Shown here: one piece after another, positions 61,801 through 64,000 of the stretch
Layout of the letters: every line of letters begins with the position of its first letter
Numbering within the stretch: the first letter of the stretch is position 1
Source of the DNA: Atopsyche davidsoni
Lineage: Eukaryota; Arthropoda; Insecta; Trichoptera; Hydrobiosidae
Reading direction: 5' to 3'
NCBI GenBank assembly: GCA_022113835.1
Contig: JAILWY010000006.1
Coordinates: 6,138,001-6,202,000, forward strand
DNA: 64,000 nt
Position numbers and translations under genes: made by a program
The notes under the pieces: model-generated
The model's database searches: none
What the model was told of the DNA's origin: nothing
What the model saw: only the letters and a program-made list of their open reading frames with translations

Positions 61801-63839
61801 TCAAATTAATATGCAATCAAAAAGCAATTGCTTACTCCGTCCGTGCTTAAGATATGAAATCTATAATATATTTATAACAATATTACTGTTTTTGCAAACT
61901 GTAAAAAATATGTAAAGTGAAAATGCTATTAAACTAATTAGAAATATTTAAAAACCATATATTTACAACAAAATGAGTCAAATATTGTGTGAAGATAATT
62001 AAATTCAATAAATATGGTTTTTAACTTAATTCTAATTTAACACTCATTGAGTAAAATGAAATGTCTTAACACTATAACAACCTCAATTTTGAAACCAACG
62101 ACCATTTAAAATAAAACATGTTATAAAAGATCAATTTTGCTCGAAATTATAAGTTGATTAATAATTCTTGTTACTTGGAAAATTTTTATGAAATTTTGGT
62201 TTAAAACCGGTTCGTTGTAATAAATTAAAACTGCGTTTAAAATTAAATAAATTTCCATTTAAGAAGTCAAATATTTTTTATGAGGATGAATTTAATCTTT
62301 TAAGAAGTAAATAACTATTTTGATAACAAATATCTTTTTCGAAGCGGTTAGGTTAATAACGTTAATAAATTTTTATAATGCTTATGCAAATATTCCAAGA
62401 ATAAATTTTTTATTTCTTAATATGAACATTTTCAATATGTCATTAAACAAATGTGATTATCAACAAATAGGAAGTCATTGGAATCCAAGATGGTTTTTAA
62501 TTCAGAGGGCACATATATTAATCACTTCCGATTGAAAAACTTAACCCATTAATCAAACGACTAATATAAAGCATTAGCACTTTTTATTTAAATAGATGCG
62601 AGTCAAATCACAAAATTGAGAGTTGATTGGACTATAACTATTTGTTGGGTCTGTCCTTGTTTTTAGACACATTTTTTATACAGGCTTTGCGAATCATTTA
62701 TAATATTTTAAAATTAATTCATTTATTCGCATACGTTTCCCCCACTATTGCTTATCCACGCCCATTTTAAAGTACATCGGCTAGTTTTTGATTATTATTT
62801 TGTAAGACCAAAATGATTTATTTGTTTGTTGTGTAAATTATTATGATAAAAATTTCGAGAATGTCTTTTTCCACTGGCCAAATATTTTGAAAATATTTTA
62901 TAGTTATGTGAAATTGACAGCTCATGATATTTTGCTGTTTTATGAATAAATTTATTGAATATGTGTGTTTATTTTATACAATATTGCTCAAACGTTAAGA
63001 TTGTGTGTTTTAATTTAAATGTGACACGTTCAAAGGGGAAGGGTGTGTAGAAGAGAGGCGACATGGGTGGTAGTATACTGTGGTAAGCAATGTTCCACTT
63101 ATCCAGGTCTGCAAATACCACAGTTTAGTAAATGATATGGTATTATTAGTATTGAGGCGTTAATTGGTATAATTATAAAATAAAAGCGATCTTTGACGCC
63201 ACTAAAGCAAGATTTGCGTAGATCTGGTTCAGCAAATGTCTGCTAAATTACGAACAGGACTTTGACTATAGTTAGACTGAGTTTAGTGGGACGTATCCGT
63301 TATTAATATTTAACCTTGCGTTGATATGCGTTGAAAAAAAAAATTTCATAATGAAAAAAGATTCATGGGGTGCATGGGAGAAGCATTTCTACAGTGTACA
63401 TGAATGTAGAATTTCTAATGTGGAAAAATTATTTACTTTTTATTTTATTTATTACCTAATTGTCCTTTTTTTTTTAAAAAAAAAACGCACTTAAAATGAT
63501 AAGTATTGAATCCTATACTAAAATATCTTGGGTTTAAACTTAGAGAAGTGGTAAATCGTGACGTGAAATATGATGGACTTGTTACTTCTTCTCTCTCGGT
63601 GGTTGGGTAAGCCAATTTTTATTACTCTGAGGTGCTTGAGTTCAACGTGTGCCAACACGCAAGCTGTACAGAAGGTCGTGATTTCAATACAAAAAAACCG
63701 TTTAATTGAAACATTGTTGGAAGATAACTTTTTTTTTTAAAATTTATTTTTTACGTACATTAATAACATAATCGTCGGGTGATGGATATATTAAGAAATC
63801 TATTCTCGTAGAGTTACACTACCTCAGTTTCGTATAGTT
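58836..63839. other. AT-rich non-coding DNA with two weak coding-like patches
   Basis: No gene is supported. At 60720-60900 a GC-richer patch reads on the minus strand as AVTLRFESRGAILLFPPGDD within a longer open frame (60664-61032), and may be an old transposon piece. At 61378-61700 an acceptor-like TTTTATGTTTCAG precedes a GC-richer stretch with overlapping open frames, one starting MAATFIYHFSILPPERW at 61435. An inverted repeat lies at 63077-63124. None can be assigned. Confidence 0.35.
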
Positions 63840-64000
63840 CATAGTTTCCCAAACTATTTTGTCTCGTCGACCCCTTGTCGAGTTTTCCTGTTTTTCGTCG
63901 ACCCCCTGCCTTGCTAATATAGAATTTTTACAAACTCATAAACTTTAAACACATTTTTGACATTTTATATAGGGTTAACTGTACAGTGGGTTTAAAAATG
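63840..64000 (+). mobile_element. Left terminus of a hAT element, cut by the window edge
   Basis: CATAGTTTCCCAAACTATTT followed by GTCTCGTCGACCCCTTG, with GTCGACCCCCTGCC repeated 40 bases on, is the typical start of a hAT (Charlie-like) element. No transposase frame is visible before the window ends, so size and coding state are unknown. Confidence 0.55.

Noticed and set aside
26152..62390. Scattered ATGCAAAT octamers (for example 26152, 30916, 47091, 49758, 62383)
   Set aside because: The number found is about what an AT-rich 64-kb sequence gives by chance. Only the one inside the 49.7-kb island was kept, as context.

Overview
This is an AT-rich animal nuclear window, most likely from an insect. 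It carries spliced genes with short exons and GT-AG introns, GC-richer coding exons in AT-rich DNA, (TA)n microsatellites, and remnants of mariner (Tc1/mariner) and hAT DNA transposons. An atypical E2F (E2F7/8) is present. Drosophila has only E2F1 and E2F2, so a drosophilid is unlikely. The insect order cannot be fixed from the sequence.

Layout. At 0.3-2.5 kb lies a compact three-coding-exon E2F7/8 gene on the + strand with both winged-helix DNA-binding domains. At 5.3-5.9 kb is a frame-broken, coding-like relic. At 5.9-12.25 kb a minus-strand gene of seven coding exons encodes a secreted, acidic, Ser/Thr-rich protein of about 510 residues that I do not recognise. I rebuilt it from seven exons whose splice phases agree.

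From 12.3 kb to the end (about 52 kb) no multi-exon gene can be supported. This gene-poor stretch is AT-rich DNA with scattered GC-richer islands at about 13.0-13.6, 15.65-15.9, 16.75-16.9, 17.8-18.0, 19.15-19.38, 27.6-27.85, 30.83-31.08, 31.48-32.23, 43.2-43.35, 49.7-49.98, 51.17-51.36, 56.94-57.2 and 58.54-58.83 kb. The islands carry recurring regulatory-type words: seven exact GAAAGTGAAA sites (Blimp-1/ISRE-like), two perfect palindromic CREs (GTGACGTCAC), Pho/YY1-type ATGGCGG words and Sp/KLF boxes. A five-copy tandem repeat with a unit of about 270 bp abuts one GC island. Two islands hold short ATG-initiated frames ending at splice-donor-like sequences and could be first exons of genes that lie mostly outside the window.

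Mobile DNA. A 3.1-kb hAT element (52685-55778) has a perfect 8-bp target duplication and keeps only the C-terminal end of its transposase gene. Nested in it is an unusual mariner composite made of two oppositely oriented 3' halves, plus what looks like the end of a further hAT. A tRNA-derived SINE lies at 56.39-56.66 kb, and a tail-like relative of it at 35.96 kb. Another hAT terminus runs off the right edge.

The two genes show no sign of working together. The best reading of the rest is a regulatory or intronic landscape interrupted by old transposons; that is inference. No tRNA gene, rRNA gene or CRISPR array was found.
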